From positions 62,001 to 126,000 of the forward strand of contig NZ_QDDR01000010.1 in the NCBI RefSeq assembly GCF_003075525.1: DNA of 64,000 nucleotides, in the 5' to 3' direction. Of this stretch, positions 54,336 to 62,979 are shown in pieces; the first letter of the stretch is position 1; the number at the start of each line of letters is the position of its first letter. This stretch comes from Pararhodobacter aggregans (GTDB lineage Bacteria > Pseudomonadota > Alphaproteobacteria > Rhodobacterales > Rhodobacteraceae). A program made the position numbers and the translations under genes. A model generated the notes under the pieces. That model had not been told where the DNA came from, ran no database searches, and saw only the letters and a list, made by a program, of their open reading frames with translations.

Positions 54336-55618
54336 GGCGCCCGCCCTTCCAGCGCGCTCAGCGCGCCGTCGACCGCGGCCAGCTGCCCGGCGATGCGGTC
54401 GTCCCAGTTGCGGATCAGGGCCCGTTGGGCGGCGGGCAGGTCGGTCAGCTCCATCACCCGGCTCACCGCCGGGCCGCGGTCGAGGTTCAGCACCTCGCTT
54501 TCGCTGACCGGCAGGCGCGAGAGCTGCCGGGCCAGCAGGTCCAGCGCATGCGCATCGCCCCGCCCGCGCAGGGCCTCGAGCCGTGACCAGAGCAGACGGC
54601 GGGTCTCCAGCCGGTCGGTGATCGCCAGATCGAAGAGCACGTTCACCGCCCAGAACCGGTCCGAGGCGAGGCCCGCGTTGTAATCGAGCCAGCGCGAGCG
54701 CAGCGCGGTGGTGATCTCGGGCGGGATCAGCGCGCCCGCCGCCTCGCGCACCGGGGCCGAGGCGGGGATTCGGCCGATGCCGGGGGTCAGCATCAGCCGC
54801 TGTCCCTCGTCCCCCGTCACCAGCGTCAGGAAATCGCAGCCCATGCCCGGGTCCCCCGCCCCGGCCAGAACGCCGATCTGCGCCGGGAACAGCACGGCGG
54901 GCGTGCCGTAGTGGAACATCAGTTCGGGTTGCGAGGACCCGGCGAGGAAGTCGATGGTCAGCCCGATGTCGAACCGCCCGCTGCGCACCCCGTCGGTCAC
55001 CGCGAAGCTGCGCGAGGTGACGGTGGCGAGGTTGCGCGCCAGCCGCAGCAGGAAACCCCAGCCGTCGTTCCAGCCCCGCACCTGCAGGAACCGCTCGACC
55101 AGCATATGCGAGGTGCCCGAGCGCGAGGGCGGGGCCATGCCGATCTGCCCCTCGTAGCGCCGGTCAAGCAGCTCTTCCCAGGTCCGCGGCACCCGCTGGC
55201 CGCCGTCGCGGCGCAGGGTCCAGCCGATCGAGGAGATGGCGAAGGGCGCATAGCCCGCCTGCCCCGCCGCCGCGCAGGTGCCGCCCCCCGCGAAACGGCC
55301 GTCGCGGGACAGGATCTCGAACGCCTCGGGCGAGGAGGCGAAAAACACGTCGAAGGCCCGGGCATTGCCGCGCAAAAGCTCCTCGACCGCGGCGACGGTG
55401 TTCTTGTTGAGGACCAGCACCTCGGTCCCGGGGTGATGGGCGCGGAAGGCCTCGACCAGCGGCGCGGTGGTGGCGGGGGGCAGCGAGGTGAGGATGCGCA
55501 GCACCTCGGCCCCGGCGGGCGGGGCGGCGAGGGCCAGAAGCGCGGCGCCCAGTCCCGCAAGGCGCAGCCGGAACCGGGGCCACGCCCGGCGCGGCTGCAC
55601 TCTGTTGATGCGGGCCAT
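54332..55618 (-). CDS. Periplasmic binding protein acting as sensor partner (PgtC-like)
   Basis: A 428-residue exported protein. A basic leader and hydrophobic core end APPAGA, then [81 protein letters not shown] and the extension [20 protein letters not shown] align block by block with the transporter receptor at 49651-50979. Lying in one operon with kinase and regulator, and without permease genes, it most likely binds ligand and triggers the kinase, as proposed for PgtC in phosphoglycerate uptake. Start chosen at ATG 55618; the frame is open to 55747 but lacks a better start. Confidence 0.9.
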   Translation of the reverse strand: MARINRVQPRRAWPRFRLRLAGLGAALLALAAPPAGAEVLRILTSLPPATTAPLVEAFRAHHPGTEVLVLNKNTVAAVEELLRGNARAFDVFFASSPEAFEILSRDGRFAGGGTCAAAGQAGYAPFAISSIGWTLRRDGGQRVPRTWEELLDRRYEGQIGMAPPSRSGTSHMLVERFLQVRGWNDGWGFLLRLARNLATVTSRSFAVTDGVRSGRFDIGLTIDFLAGSSQPELMFHYGTPAVLFPAQIGVLAGAGDPGMGCDFLTLVTGDEGQRLMLTPGIGRIPASAPVREAAGALIPPEITTALRSRWLDYNAGLASDRFWAVNVLFDLAITDRLETRRLLWSRLEALRGRGDAHALDLLARQLSRLPVSESEVLNLDRGPAVSRVMELTDLPAAQRALIRNWDDRIAGQLAAVDGALSALEGRAP

Positions 55619-55789
55619 CCTCCCTGCCCTCCTGCCTGCTGCGCCCCAACCGGCGCGGTCCCGTCCGGGACGCGGCAGGGGCCTCCTCTGCCCCCGTCGC
55701 ACCGCCACGGGATCTTGTCCTTTCCCGACCCGGCGTGGATAGCGCAAAGGCCCGCGGGGAGGCCAAGGAAAGCAGCGCGGCGGGGAAAC

Positions 55790-55805
55790 GTGTCAGTTTT
55801 GACAC
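55790..55805. promoter_or_regulatory. Perfect inverted repeat upstream of the three-component operon
   Basis: GTGTCA-GTTT-TGACAC is an exact 6-bp inverted repeat with a four-base gap, about 170 bases upstream of the sensor-protein start and 18 bases past the M24 peptidase stop. It could be a regulator site or a small hairpin; its position favours a site in the operon promoter. Confidence 0.5.
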
Positions 55806-55823
55806 GCACCCCGCCGCCCCGGG

Positions 55824-56915
55824 TCAGAGGTCCAGCATCCGCGGCAGGCCGCTCAGCACCTCCGCCCCGTCCTTGCGCAGCACCACGATATCCTCCAGCC
55901 GGACGCCGAACTCGCCGGTCAGATAGATCCCGGGCTCGATGGAGAAGACATTGCCCTCCTCCAGCACGCTGTCCGAGGTGGCGGTGATATAGGGCGTCTC
56001 GTGCACATCCATGCCCAGCCCGTGGCCGGTGCGGTGGACGAAACGCGGCCCGTAGCCCGCGGCCTCGATCACGCCGCGCGCGGCGCGGTCGACCTCACGC
56101 GCGATGGCGCCCGGCTTGGCCGCCGCCAGCGCCGCCTGCACCGCGGCCTCGACCGTCTCGCGGACCTTCTTGTACTCGGCCGGCTCCTCGCCGAACCAGA
56201 AACTGCGCGTCATGTCCGAGGGATAGCCGCCGATCCGGCAGCCGGTGTCGATCAGCACCGCCATGTTGTCCTGCAGCACCGTGTCGCCGGTGTGGTGGTG
56301 CGGGAAGGCGCCGTTGGCACCGAAGCCGATGATGGTGAATTCGGCCGCCGCGCCATGGGCCTTGTAATAGTCGCGGATGATCGCCTGCAGCTCCAGCTCG
56401 GTCATGCCCGCGCGCAGCCGGGTCATGGCATGGCGCACCGCGTCGTCGTTGAGCCGGGCGCAGGCGATCAGCGCCTCGGTCTCGGCCGCGTCCTTGCGGG
56501 CGCGCAGCCGGCCGATGGTGTCGGCGGTATAACGGCGTTTCGGCGCCTCCAGCGCATCCAGCACCATCAGCGCGAAATCGGCGCGCATCGTCTCGTCCAG
56601 CACGATGGACAGACCCGGGCGCCCGGCGTCGCATTTGTCCAACAGAGCGGCCAGCGCGGCGGCGGGCCCTTCGGCATCGGCCCATTCATGGAACGGCAGA
56701 CCGGTATGCTGGCGGGCCATGTCGGCGTTGAGCGCGGGCATCAGGAAGCCTGCGTAATCCTTGGCGACGATGACCAGCACCGGGCGCTCGTCGCCATGCG
56801 GATCGACGCCGGTCAGATAGACCATGCTGGTCGAGGGGCCGAGGACCACGAGGTCGGTGGCGGTTTCGGCCATCACCGCGCGCAGGGCGGCAAGGCGGGT
56901 TTCGTGGATCCCCAT
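55824..56915 (-). CDS. M24-family metallopeptidase (Xaa-Pro dipeptidase/aminopeptidase P-like)
   Basis: A 363-residue pita-bread-fold enzyme, cytosolic. The N-terminal creatinase-like domain runs to about residue 130. Metal ligands in the C-terminal domain are seen in DTGCRIGGYPSDMTRSF (two Asp), HRTGHGLGMDVHE (His), FSIEPGIY (Glu) and VRLEDIVVL (Glu). It is the last gene of the operon with an XRE-cupin regulator and a peptide-binding protein, so a dipeptidase for imported peptides fits best. Ectoine hydrolase and DddP are related M24 proteins and remain alternatives. Start ATG 56915 has GGAGG five bases upstream. Confidence 0.9.
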   Translation of the reverse strand: MGIHETRLAALRAVMAETATDLVVLGPSTSMVYLTGVDPHGDERPVLVIVAKDYAGFLMPALNADMARQHTGLPFHEWADAEGPAAALAALLDKCDAGRPGLSIVLDETMRADFALMVLDALEAPKRRYTADTIGRLRARKDAAETEALIACARLNDDAVRHAMTRLRAGMTELELQAIIRDYYKAHGAAAEFTIIGFGANGAFPHHHTGDTVLQDNMAVLIDTGCRIGGYPSDMTRSFWFGEEPAEYKKVRETVEAAVQAALAAAKPGAIAREVDRAARGVIEAAGYGPRFVHRTGHGLGMDVHETPYITATSDSVLEEGNVFSIEPGIYLTGEFGVRLEDIVVLRKDGAEVLSGLPRMLDL

Positions 56916-56937
56916 CGGGACCTCCGTCCTAAGTGTG

Positions 56938-56968
56938 AAAAGGGCCGCCCGCATCTGGCGGACGGCCC
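56938..56968 (-). terminator. Terminator-like hairpin between the peptide-binding protein and M24 genes
   Basis: On the minus strand GGGCCGTCCGC and GCGGGCGGCCC pair over 11 bp (one G-T) with a five-base loop, followed by TTTT. It sits 25 bases past the binding-protein stop and just upstream of the M24 ribosome binding site, so it probably attenuates rather than fully ends transcription. Confidence 0.7.
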
Positions 56969-56993
56969 GTTCTTGGTCAGGCCTGAACCTGGA

Positions 56994-58589
56994 TCACTCG
57001 GCCTTCTCGACTAGACGGTAATAGACGAAATCCGAGGTCGCGCCGTTCACATAGCCCGAGACCCGGTTCGACATCGCCACCTGATAGGACGCCTGGAACA
57101 TGATGACGATGGGGCTTTCGGCCTGCACCTGACGCTGCAGGTCCAGATACATCTCCTCGCGCCGCGCCGGGTCGGCCTCGGTCAGGGCGGCCATCGTCTC
57201 GGCGTTCATCTCGGCCGGAACCGCCCAGGAATTGCGCCAGGTCGTGGTGGCGGCATAGGCATCCTGCGCGTTGTTCGAGTTATAGGCGAAGGCCTTGGCG
57301 TTGGAATGCGGGTCCATGAAGTCCGGGCCCCAATAGAGCAGCATCGCCTGATGGCTGCGCTCGCGGTAGCGGGTGATGACCTGGCTGCCGGTGCCGGGCA
57401 GGATCTCGAAATTGATCCCGGCAGGCGCGAAGGACGCCTGCAGCGATTGCGCCATATCGGTGAAGGGGGCTGCGTTGATGACGTCGAGCGTCACGGTGAT
57501 CGGCAGTTCCACGCCCGCATCGGCCAGGATCTGCTCGGCCCGGGCCGGGTCATAGGTGAAGGGCGTGTCGTTCAGCGCGCCCGGGAAGCCGTTCGGCCAG
57601 AAGGCCTGATGGACTTCCATCTGACCGGCGAGGAAGCTGTCCACCATGCCTTGATAATTCACGAGGTAACGCGCGGCTTCCCAGACGGCGGGGTTGGTCA
57701 GTTGCGCGTCGGCCTGGTTGAAGGACAGGAAGTGGACGGCGGCCTGCGGGAAGGTCTCGACGCTGAGGGCGTCGGTATCCAGCCCGGCGATCTGGTCGGC
57801 GGTCAGGTTGCGCGCCAGATCGACGTCGCCCTGTTCCAGCAGCAGCTGCTGGGTGGCCGATTCCGCGACATGGCGGATGATGACGCCATCAATCGCCGGG
57901 GCGCCGTTGAAGTAGTTTTCGTTGGCCTCAAGCCGGATCATCTCGGCCGGGCGGAACATCCGCAGCGAGAAGGGGCCCGAGCCCGCCGAATTGGCGTTCA
58001 GCCAGGCGTTGCCCATGTCGCCGTCGACCTCATTGGCCATGACGGTTTCCGCGTCGACGATCGAGGCCGGGCGCGCGGCCAGCACGTTCATCACGAAGGC
58101 GGGCGAGAAATCGCCGGCGTAGCGGATGGTGACACTGTTGCCCTCGCCCGCCGTGACCATCTGGTCCACGTTCTCGGGCGTCCAGCCGAGCTGGGTCAGG
58201 ATGAAGGCGGGCGTGAGGTTCAGCTTGACCACCCGGGACAGCGAGAAGACCACATCCTCGGGCCGCACCGGGTTGCCGGAATGGAAGGTCGCGCCATCCC
58301 GCAGGGTGAAGGTGATGGTCTTGCCCTCGGCGTCGATCTCCCAGCTTTCGGCCAGGCCCGGCGCCAGCACACTGGTGTCGGCGGCGTCGTATTGCACGAG
58401 GCGGTCGTAGACATTGGTGACCAGCTCGCCCGAGGTGAATTCATAGGCCTGGGCCGGGTCGATGGCGACGATGTCGTCGATGTTCTGGGCCACGACCAGC
58501 ACGTCGGCGGGCGTGTCGGCAAGCACGGGCAGCGTGCTCAGCGGCATCGCCAGCACGGCGGCCAGGATGGCAGGGCGAAGGATGGACAT
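56994..58589 (-). CDS. Peptide/nickel-type ABC transporter substrate-binding protein (SBP family 5, DppA-like)
   Basis: A 531-residue exported receptor. The signal peptide ends LPVLA, then DTPADVLVVAQNIDDIVAIDPAQAYEFTSGE. AESWEIDAEGKTITFTLRDGATFHSGNPVRPEDVVFSL is the hallmark of family 5 proteins. WGPDFMDPHSNAKAFAYNS near the C terminus is the usual ligand-loop region. Its permease and ATPase partners are the divergent genes 59404-62979. It lies 24 bases downstream of the XRE-cupin gene. Confidence 0.93.
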   Translation of the reverse strand: MSILRPAILAAVLAMPLSTLPVLADTPADVLVVAQNIDDIVAIDPAQAYEFTSGELVTNVYDRLVQYDAADTSVLAPGLAESWEIDAEGKTITFTLRDGATFHSGNPVRPEDVVFSLSRVVKLNLTPAFILTQLGWTPENVDQMVTAGEGNSVTIRYAGDFSPAFVMNVLAARPASIVDAETVMANEVDGDMGNAWLNANSAGSGPFSLRMFRPAEMIRLEANENYFNGAPAIDGVIIRHVAESATQQLLLEQGDVDLARNLTADQIAGLDTDALSVETFPQAAVHFLSFNQADAQLTNPAVWEAARYLVNYQGMVDSFLAGQMEVHQAFWPNGFPGALNDTPFTYDPARAEQILADAGVELPITVTLDVINAAPFTDMAQSLQASFAPAGINFEILPGTGSQVITRYRERSHQAMLLYWGPDFMDPHSNAKAFAYNSNNAQDAYAATTTWRNSWAVPAEMNAETMAALTEADPARREEMYLDLQRQVQAESPIVIMFQASYQVAMSNRVSGYVNGATSDFVYYRLVEKAE

Positions 58590-58613
58590 GGCAGTCTTTC
58601 TCCGTGTTGGGGG

Positions 58614-59243
58614 TCAGGTTTCGAGATTGGCCGGCAGCATCTCGGGGATGATGTCCGGCAGGTGGGTCTTGGGCCGGCTGCCCAGGACCGAAAGCGTCCC
58701 GGTCCACAACAGCCGCGCGGGCCGTCCCGTCCGGTTGGCCCAGGCATGCGGCGTCGAGCCGCTGTAATGCAGGCTGTCGCCCTCGCGCAGGATGAAGGTC
58801 TCGTCGCCCAGCGTCTGGACGACCTCGCCCTCCAGCACGAAGAGGATCTCCTCGCCCTCATGCGCCACGGTTTCCGAGACGAAGCCGGGCGGCACATGCA
58901 GCAGGTAGGACGAGAGTTCCGAACCCGGGAAGGGCGTGGCCAGCGCCTCGTAGCCCATGGTCGAGCCATCGACCGAGAATTGCGCCCGCTGCCCGGCCCG
59001 GGTCAGCGCATCCGAAGGGCGCGAGCCGCCGACGAAATGCTCGAGCCCCAGGTCCAGCCCGTCGGCGATCTGCGCCATGGTGCCCAGGGACGGCGAGGCA
59101 AGGCCGCGCTCCACCTGGCTCAGGAACCCCGGCGAGAGCCCGGCGCGGTCGCAGAGCTGCTGCAAGGTCAGGCCCAATTGCTTGCGCCGCCGCCGGATGC
59201 GGGTGCCGAGATTGGGGTCGGTCTGGGGCTTCGGTCTGGCCAT
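58614..59243 (-). CDS. XRE-family regulator with C-terminal cupin domain
   Basis: A 209-residue regulator. The helix-turn-helix lies at about residues 14-68 (LTLQQLCDRAGLSPGFLSQVERGLASPSL). The cupin_2 domain lies at about residues 110-185 (LHVPPGFVSETVAHEGEEILFVLEGEV, GDSLHYSGSTPHAWAN) with His and Glu residues that may bind metal or ligand. Such PuuR-like proteins repress amine, amino-acid or peptide uptake genes. The palindrome in the divergent promoter region is its likely operator. Confidence 0.92.
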   Translation of the reverse strand: MARPKPQTDPNLGTRIRRRRKQLGLTLQQLCDRAGLSPGFLSQVERGLASPSLGTMAQIADGLDLGLEHFVGGSRPSDALTRAGQRAQFSVDGSTMGYEALATPFPGSELSSYLLHVPPGFVSETVAHEGEEILFVLEGEVVQTLGDETFILREGDSLHYSGSTPHAWANRTGRPARLLWTGTLSVLGSRPKTHLPDIIPEMLPANLET

Positions 59244-59271
59244 CTCTGCGGGGGCGCCGCGCTCCGGTTTG

Positions 59272-59314
59272 TCAAAATTTTTTTGATCTAACCAAACTTT
59301 TTTGTTACAGCCAA
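59272..59314. promoter_or_regulatory. Overlapping divergent promoters with palindromic operator
   Basis: Minus strand: TTGGCT (59314-59309) and TTAGAT (59291-59286), 17-base spacing, toward the XRE gene. Plus strand: TTGATC (59283-59288) and TACAGC (59306-59311), 17-base spacing, toward the permease genes. The palindrome TCAAAA-TTT-TTTTGA (59272-59286) covers the minus-strand start site and plus-strand -35, so one bound repressor could silence both directions. Confidence 0.6.
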
Positions 59315-59403
59315 GAAAATTGTTGCCGTGATCGGCAGCAGAACGCCGCTTTTCCCTGCCGCCCGGGCGCCTGTCCGGCGGGCGCTTTCCTTGCAGGAGT
59401 CCC

Positions 59404-60486
59404 ATGAGCACAGACGTCGAATCCGGCGCGATTTCCGGCCCTCCGGCGCCCGTCCGGCGCGGAGGGCGCCGCTTCGCGGGCCTGCGCAGGCTGGCCGAAT
59501 TCCTGGTGATTCTCGCCTTCACCTTCCTCGGGCTTCTGGCCATCACCTTTTTCATCGGCCGGGTGATCCCCATCGACCCGGTGCTCTCGGTCGTGGGCGA
59601 CCGCGCCACTACCGCGCAATACGAGGCCGCGCGGATCGCCATGGGCCTAGACCAGCCGCTGCCGGTGCAATTCGTGCATTATGTCGGCGACGTGTTCTCG
59701 GGCGATCTGGGCCGTTCGGTTTCCACCAACCGGCCGGTGGCCGATGACCTCGCCCGAGTCTTCCCGGCCACGCTGGAGATGGCGACGATCGGCATCGTCA
59801 TCGGCGTCCTGCTGGGCGTGCCGCTGGGCGTGCTGTCGGCGGTGAAACGGGGCAGGCTCATCGACCAGCTGATCCGCATCTTCGCGCTGCTGGGCTATTC
59901 GGTGCCCGCCTTCTGGCTGGGCCTCGTTGGGCTCGCGCTCTTCTACGCCGGGCTGGGCTGGGTCGGCGGGCCGGGGCGGGTCGATATCTTCTATGACGGG
60001 CTGGTCGATCCGGTGACGGGCCTTCTGCTGGTCGACAGCCTGATCGCGGGCGATCTGGACGTCTTCTTCTCGGCGCTCGATCACATCATCCTGCCCGCCA
60101 CGATCCTCGGCTTCTTCTCGCTGGCCTATATCGCCCGGATGACGCGCTCCTTCATGCTGGACCAGCTGGGGCAGGAATATGTGACGACCGCCCGGGTCAA
60201 GGGCGTGCCGGAATGGAAGGTGATCTGGGTCCATGCTTTCGGCACCATCCGCGTGCCGCTGATTACCGTGATCGGGCTTTCCTACGCCGCCCTGCTGGAA
60301 GGCTCGGTGATGATCGAGACGGTGTTCAGCTGGCCCGGCATCGGCAATTACCTGACCACCGCGCTGTTCAACGCCGACATGAACGCGGTGTTGGGCGCGA
60401 CGCTGGTCATCGGGACGGTCTTCATCCTGATAAACAAGCTGTCCGACGTCCTTTACCGCATCCTCGATCCCCGGAGCCGTACATGA
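59404..60486 (+). CDS. Peptide-type ABC transporter permease (DppB-like)
   Basis: A 360-residue membrane protein with about six helices. A hydrophilic 40-residue N terminus precedes the first helix (LVILAFTFLGLLAITFFIGRVIP). The EAA-like coupling loop is VTTARVKGVPEWKVIWVHAFGTIRVPLITVIG, and GSVMIETVFSWPGIG is the family motif. GCAGGAGT precedes ATG 59404. First of five tightly overlapping genes. Confidence 0.94.
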   Translation: MSTDVESGAISGPPAPVRRGGRRFAGLRRLAEFLVILAFTFLGLLAITFFIGRVIPIDPVLSVVGDRATTAQYEAARIAMGLDQPLPVQFVHYVGDVFSGDLGRSVSTNRPVADDLARVFPATLEMATIGIVIGVLLGVPLGVLSAVKRGRLIDQLIRIFALLGYSVPAFWLGLVGLALFYAGLGWVGGPGRVDIFYDGLVDPVTGLLLVDSLIAGDLDVFFSALDHIILPATILGFFSLAYIARMTRSFMLDQLGQEYVTTARVKGVPEWKVIWVHAFGTIRVPLITVIGLSYAALLEGSVMIETVFSWPGIGNYLTTALFNADMNAVLGATLVIGTVFILINKLSDVLYRILDPRSRT

Positions 60487-61400
60487 GCCCCAAAACCACG
60501 GGTCTGTCTGCCTGGCTGACCGACGACGCCCCCGCCTCGCGCGCGCAGGCCAATCTGGGCCGCGCCTATGACATCTTCCGCCGCCTGTGCCGCAACCCGC
60601 TGGCGGCGCTGGGGATGGCGATCCTGCTGGTGCTGGTGATCTGCGCCGCCTTCGCCCCCTGGATCGCGCCCTATTCGCCGATCGGTCAGGACCTGCCGAA
60701 CCGGCTGCTACCGCCGTCCGCCGCGCATTGGATGGGCACCGACGAACTGGGCCGCGACATCTTTTCCCGCGTGGTGCATGGGGCGCGGCTGACGCTGCTG
60801 ATCGTCGGGCTGGTCGCGGTGATCTCGGCCCCCGTGGGTCTGATCCTCGGCGCGGTGTCGGGGTATTTCGGCGGCTGGGTGGACCGGATCCTGATGGGGA
60901 TCACCGATATCTTCCTGTCGCTGCCCAAACTGATCCTCGCGCTGGCCTTCGTCGCCGCGCTGGGTCCGGGGATCGAGAACGCGATCATCGCCATCGCCAT
61001 CACCGCCTGGCCGCCCTATGCCCGCCTTGCCCGGGCCGAGACGCTGACCTTCCGCGCCGCCGAATTCGTGCAGGCGGCGCGGCTGGCGGGGGGCAGCCAT
61101 GCGCGGGTCATCGGGCTGCATATCCTGCCCTTGTGCACCTCCTCCACCATCATCCGGGTGACGCTCGACATGGCCGGGATCATCCTGACCGCCGCGGGGC
61201 TCGGCTTCCTCGGCCTCGGCGCGCAGCCGCCCCTGCCGGAATGGGGCGCGATGATCTCGCGCGGGCGGGCCTTCATCCTCGATCAATGGTGGGTCGCGAC
61301 CATGCCGGGCTTTGCCATCATCGTCGTCTCGCTGGGCTTTTGCTTCCTCGGCGACGGGCTGCGCGACGTGCTGGATCCGAAGAGCGGGGACAAGGCATGA
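60483..61400 (+). CDS. Peptide-type ABC transporter permease (DppC-like)
   Basis: A 305-residue membrane protein. It has the DppC-type N-terminal helix (NPLAALGMAILLVLVICAAFAPWIAPYSP), MGTDELGRDIFSRVVHGAR and EAA-loop VQAARLAGGSHARVIGLHILP. GLGFLGLGAQPPLPEWGAMI is the standard C-terminal motif. The start overlaps the dppB-like stop (ATGA). Confidence 0.94.
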   Translation: MSPKTTGLSAWLTDDAPASRAQANLGRAYDIFRRLCRNPLAALGMAILLVLVICAAFAPWIAPYSPIGQDLPNRLLPPSAAHWMGTDELGRDIFSRVVHGARLTLLIVGLVAVISAPVGLILGAVSGYFGGWVDRILMGITDIFLSLPKLILALAFVAALGPGIENAIIAIAITAWPPYARLARAETLTFRAAEFVQAARLAGGSHARVIGLHILPLCTSSTIIRVTLDMAGIILTAAGLGFLGLGAQPPLPEWGAMISRGRAFILDQWWVATMPGFAIIVVSLGFCFLGDGLRDVLDPKSGDKA

Positions 61401-62227
61401 GCCTGCTGGACATCCAAAACCTCACCGTCACCTTCCCGACGCCCCGGGGCCCGGTCAACGTGGTCGATGGCGTCTCGCTGACGCTGGGCCAGGAACGGCT
61501 GGGCATCGTCGGCGAATCGGGCTCGGGCAAGTCGATGACCGGGCGCGCGATCCTGGGGCTGGTGCGCCCGCCGGGCGTGGTGAAAGCCGACCGCATGGCG
61601 TTCGAGGGGCAGGAATTGCAGGGCCTCTCGGACCGCGCCATGCGCAAGATCCGGGGTGCCCGGATCTCGATGGTCATGCAGGATCCGAAGTTCAGCCTCA
61701 ACCCGGTGATGACCGTGGGCCGCCAGATCGAGGAGGCGCTGCGCACCCACGAAAGCCTGCCCCGCCGGGCGCTGAAGGCCCGCGTGGCCGAGATGCTGGA
61801 GGCCGTGCGCATCCATGACCCCGAGCGGGTGATGGACCTTTACCCGCACGAGGTCTCGGGCGGGATGGGCCAGCGCATCATGATCGCCATGATGCTGATC
61901 CCCCGCCCCCGGATCCTGATCGCCGACGAGCCGACCTCGGCCCTGGATGTCAGCGTGCAGGGGCAGGTGCTGGACCTGATCGACGAGCTGGTGCGCGAGA
62001 ACGGGATGGGCCTGATGCTGGTCAGTCACGACCTGCATCTGGTCGGCCGCTATTGCGACCGGGTGATGGTGATGAACGCGGGCCGCGTGGTCGAGGTGCT
62101 GGACGCGAAGAACCTGCACGCGGCCCAGCACCCCTATACGAAGGGCCTGCTGGCCGCCGTCCCCCGGATGAACGAAACGCGCGCCGAGCTGCCCACGCTC
62201 GACCGCTCGCAATGGGCTTCGACATGA
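61397..62227 (+). CDS. Peptide-type ABC transporter ATP-binding protein (DppD-like)
   Basis: A 276-residue ATPase. Walker A GESGSGKS, Q-loop MVMQDPKFSLNP, signature VSGGMGQRIMIAMML, Walker B ILIADEPTSALD and H-loop LMLVSHDL are intact. The signature has GMGQR where GMRQR is usual. The C-terminal iron-sulfur/oligopeptide extension is shortened compared with typical DppD (about 330 residues). Overlaps by ATGA on both sides. Confidence 0.93.
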   Translation: MSLLDIQNLTVTFPTPRGPVNVVDGVSLTLGQERLGIVGESGSGKSMTGRAILGLVRPPGVVKADRMAFEGQELQGLSDRAMRKIRGARISMVMQDPKFSLNPVMTVGRQIEEALRTHESLPRRALKARVAEMLEAVRIHDPERVMDLYPHEVSGGMGQRIMIAMMLIPRPRILIADEPTSALDVSVQGQVLDLIDELVRENGMGLMLVSHDLHLVGRYCDRVMVMNAGRVVEVLDAKNLHAAQHPYTKGLLAAVPRMNETRAELPTLDRSQWAST

Positions 62228-62979
62228 GCGCCATCCATCTGAAAGACCTCAACATCTTCTACGGTGACACGCAGGTTGTGCATGACGTCACCCTCGACGT
62301 GGCAGCCGGGGAAAGCTTCGCGCTGGTCGGCGAATCGGGCTCGGGGAAATCGACGATCCTCAAGGCGATCATGGGCCTCGCGCCAGACTGGACCGGGGCC
62401 ATCGAGGTCGACGGCAAGCCCCGCAGCCACGGGCCGGACCGGGCTTTTTCGCGCCAGTGCCAGATGGTGTTTCAGGACCCCTATGGCTCGCTCCATCCGC
62501 GCAAGACCATCGACGCCACCTTGGCCGAGCCCTTGCTTATCCACGGGCTGAAGAACCGCGACGCACGGGTGGTGGAGCTGCTGGGCGAAGTCGGCCTCGA
62601 CGCGCGCTTCCGCTTCCGCTTCCCGCATCAGCTGTCCGGCGGGCAGCGCCAGCGGGTCGCCATCGCTCGGGCGCTGGCGCTGGAGCCGCGGTTCCTGCTG
62701 CTGGACGAACCCACCTCGGCGCTGGATGTCTCGATCCAGGCGGAAATCCTGAACCTCTTGAAACGGCTCAGGAAAGAACGCGGGCTGACCTATCTCATGG
62801 TCACCCACAACCTGCCCGTCGTCGCCTTCATGTGCGACCGGCTGGCGGTGATGCGGCACGGCCGGATCGAGGAAATCGCCAGTGCCGAGGCGCTGAAGAC
62901 CGGCGCCCTGGCCACCCCCTATGCGCGCGAGCTTTACCGGCTCAGCAATCCCGAAGAAACGGCCGAGGAACAGCCATGA
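62224..62979 (+). CDS. Peptide-type ABC transporter ATP-binding protein (DppF-like)
   Basis: A 251-residue ATPase with Walker A GESGSGKST, Q-loop MVFQDPYGSLHPR, signature LSGGQRQRVAIARAL, Walker B LLLDEPTSALD and H-loop MVTHNL. It is shorter than usual DppF (about 320 residues), lacking most of the C-terminal oligopeptide domain. It pairs with the DppD-like ATPase. The stop overlaps the start of the GAF-like gene. Confidence 0.93.
   Translation: MSAIHLKDLNIFYGDTQVVHDVTLDVAAGESFALVGESGSGKSTILKAIMGLAPDWTGAIEVDGKPRSHGPDRAFSRQCQMVFQDPYGSLHPRKTIDATLAEPLLIHGLKNRDARVVELLGEVGLDARFRFRFPHQLSGGQRQRVAIARALALEPRFLLLDEPTSALDVSIQAEILNLLKRLRKERGLTYLMVTHNLPVVAFMCDRLAVMRHGRIEEIASAEALKTGALATPYARELYRLSNPEETAEEQP

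Noticed and set aside
51570-54683. Plus-strand open frame of over 1000 codons opposite the kinase and regulator
   Set aside because: Low-complexity Arg/Ser/Ala composition and complete overlap with genes having catalytic motifs on the minus strand.
54332-55618. Second transporter receptor for the ABC importer
   Set aside because: It is in an overlapping operon with a histidine kinase and regulator and has no permease genes; a sensor role fits better.
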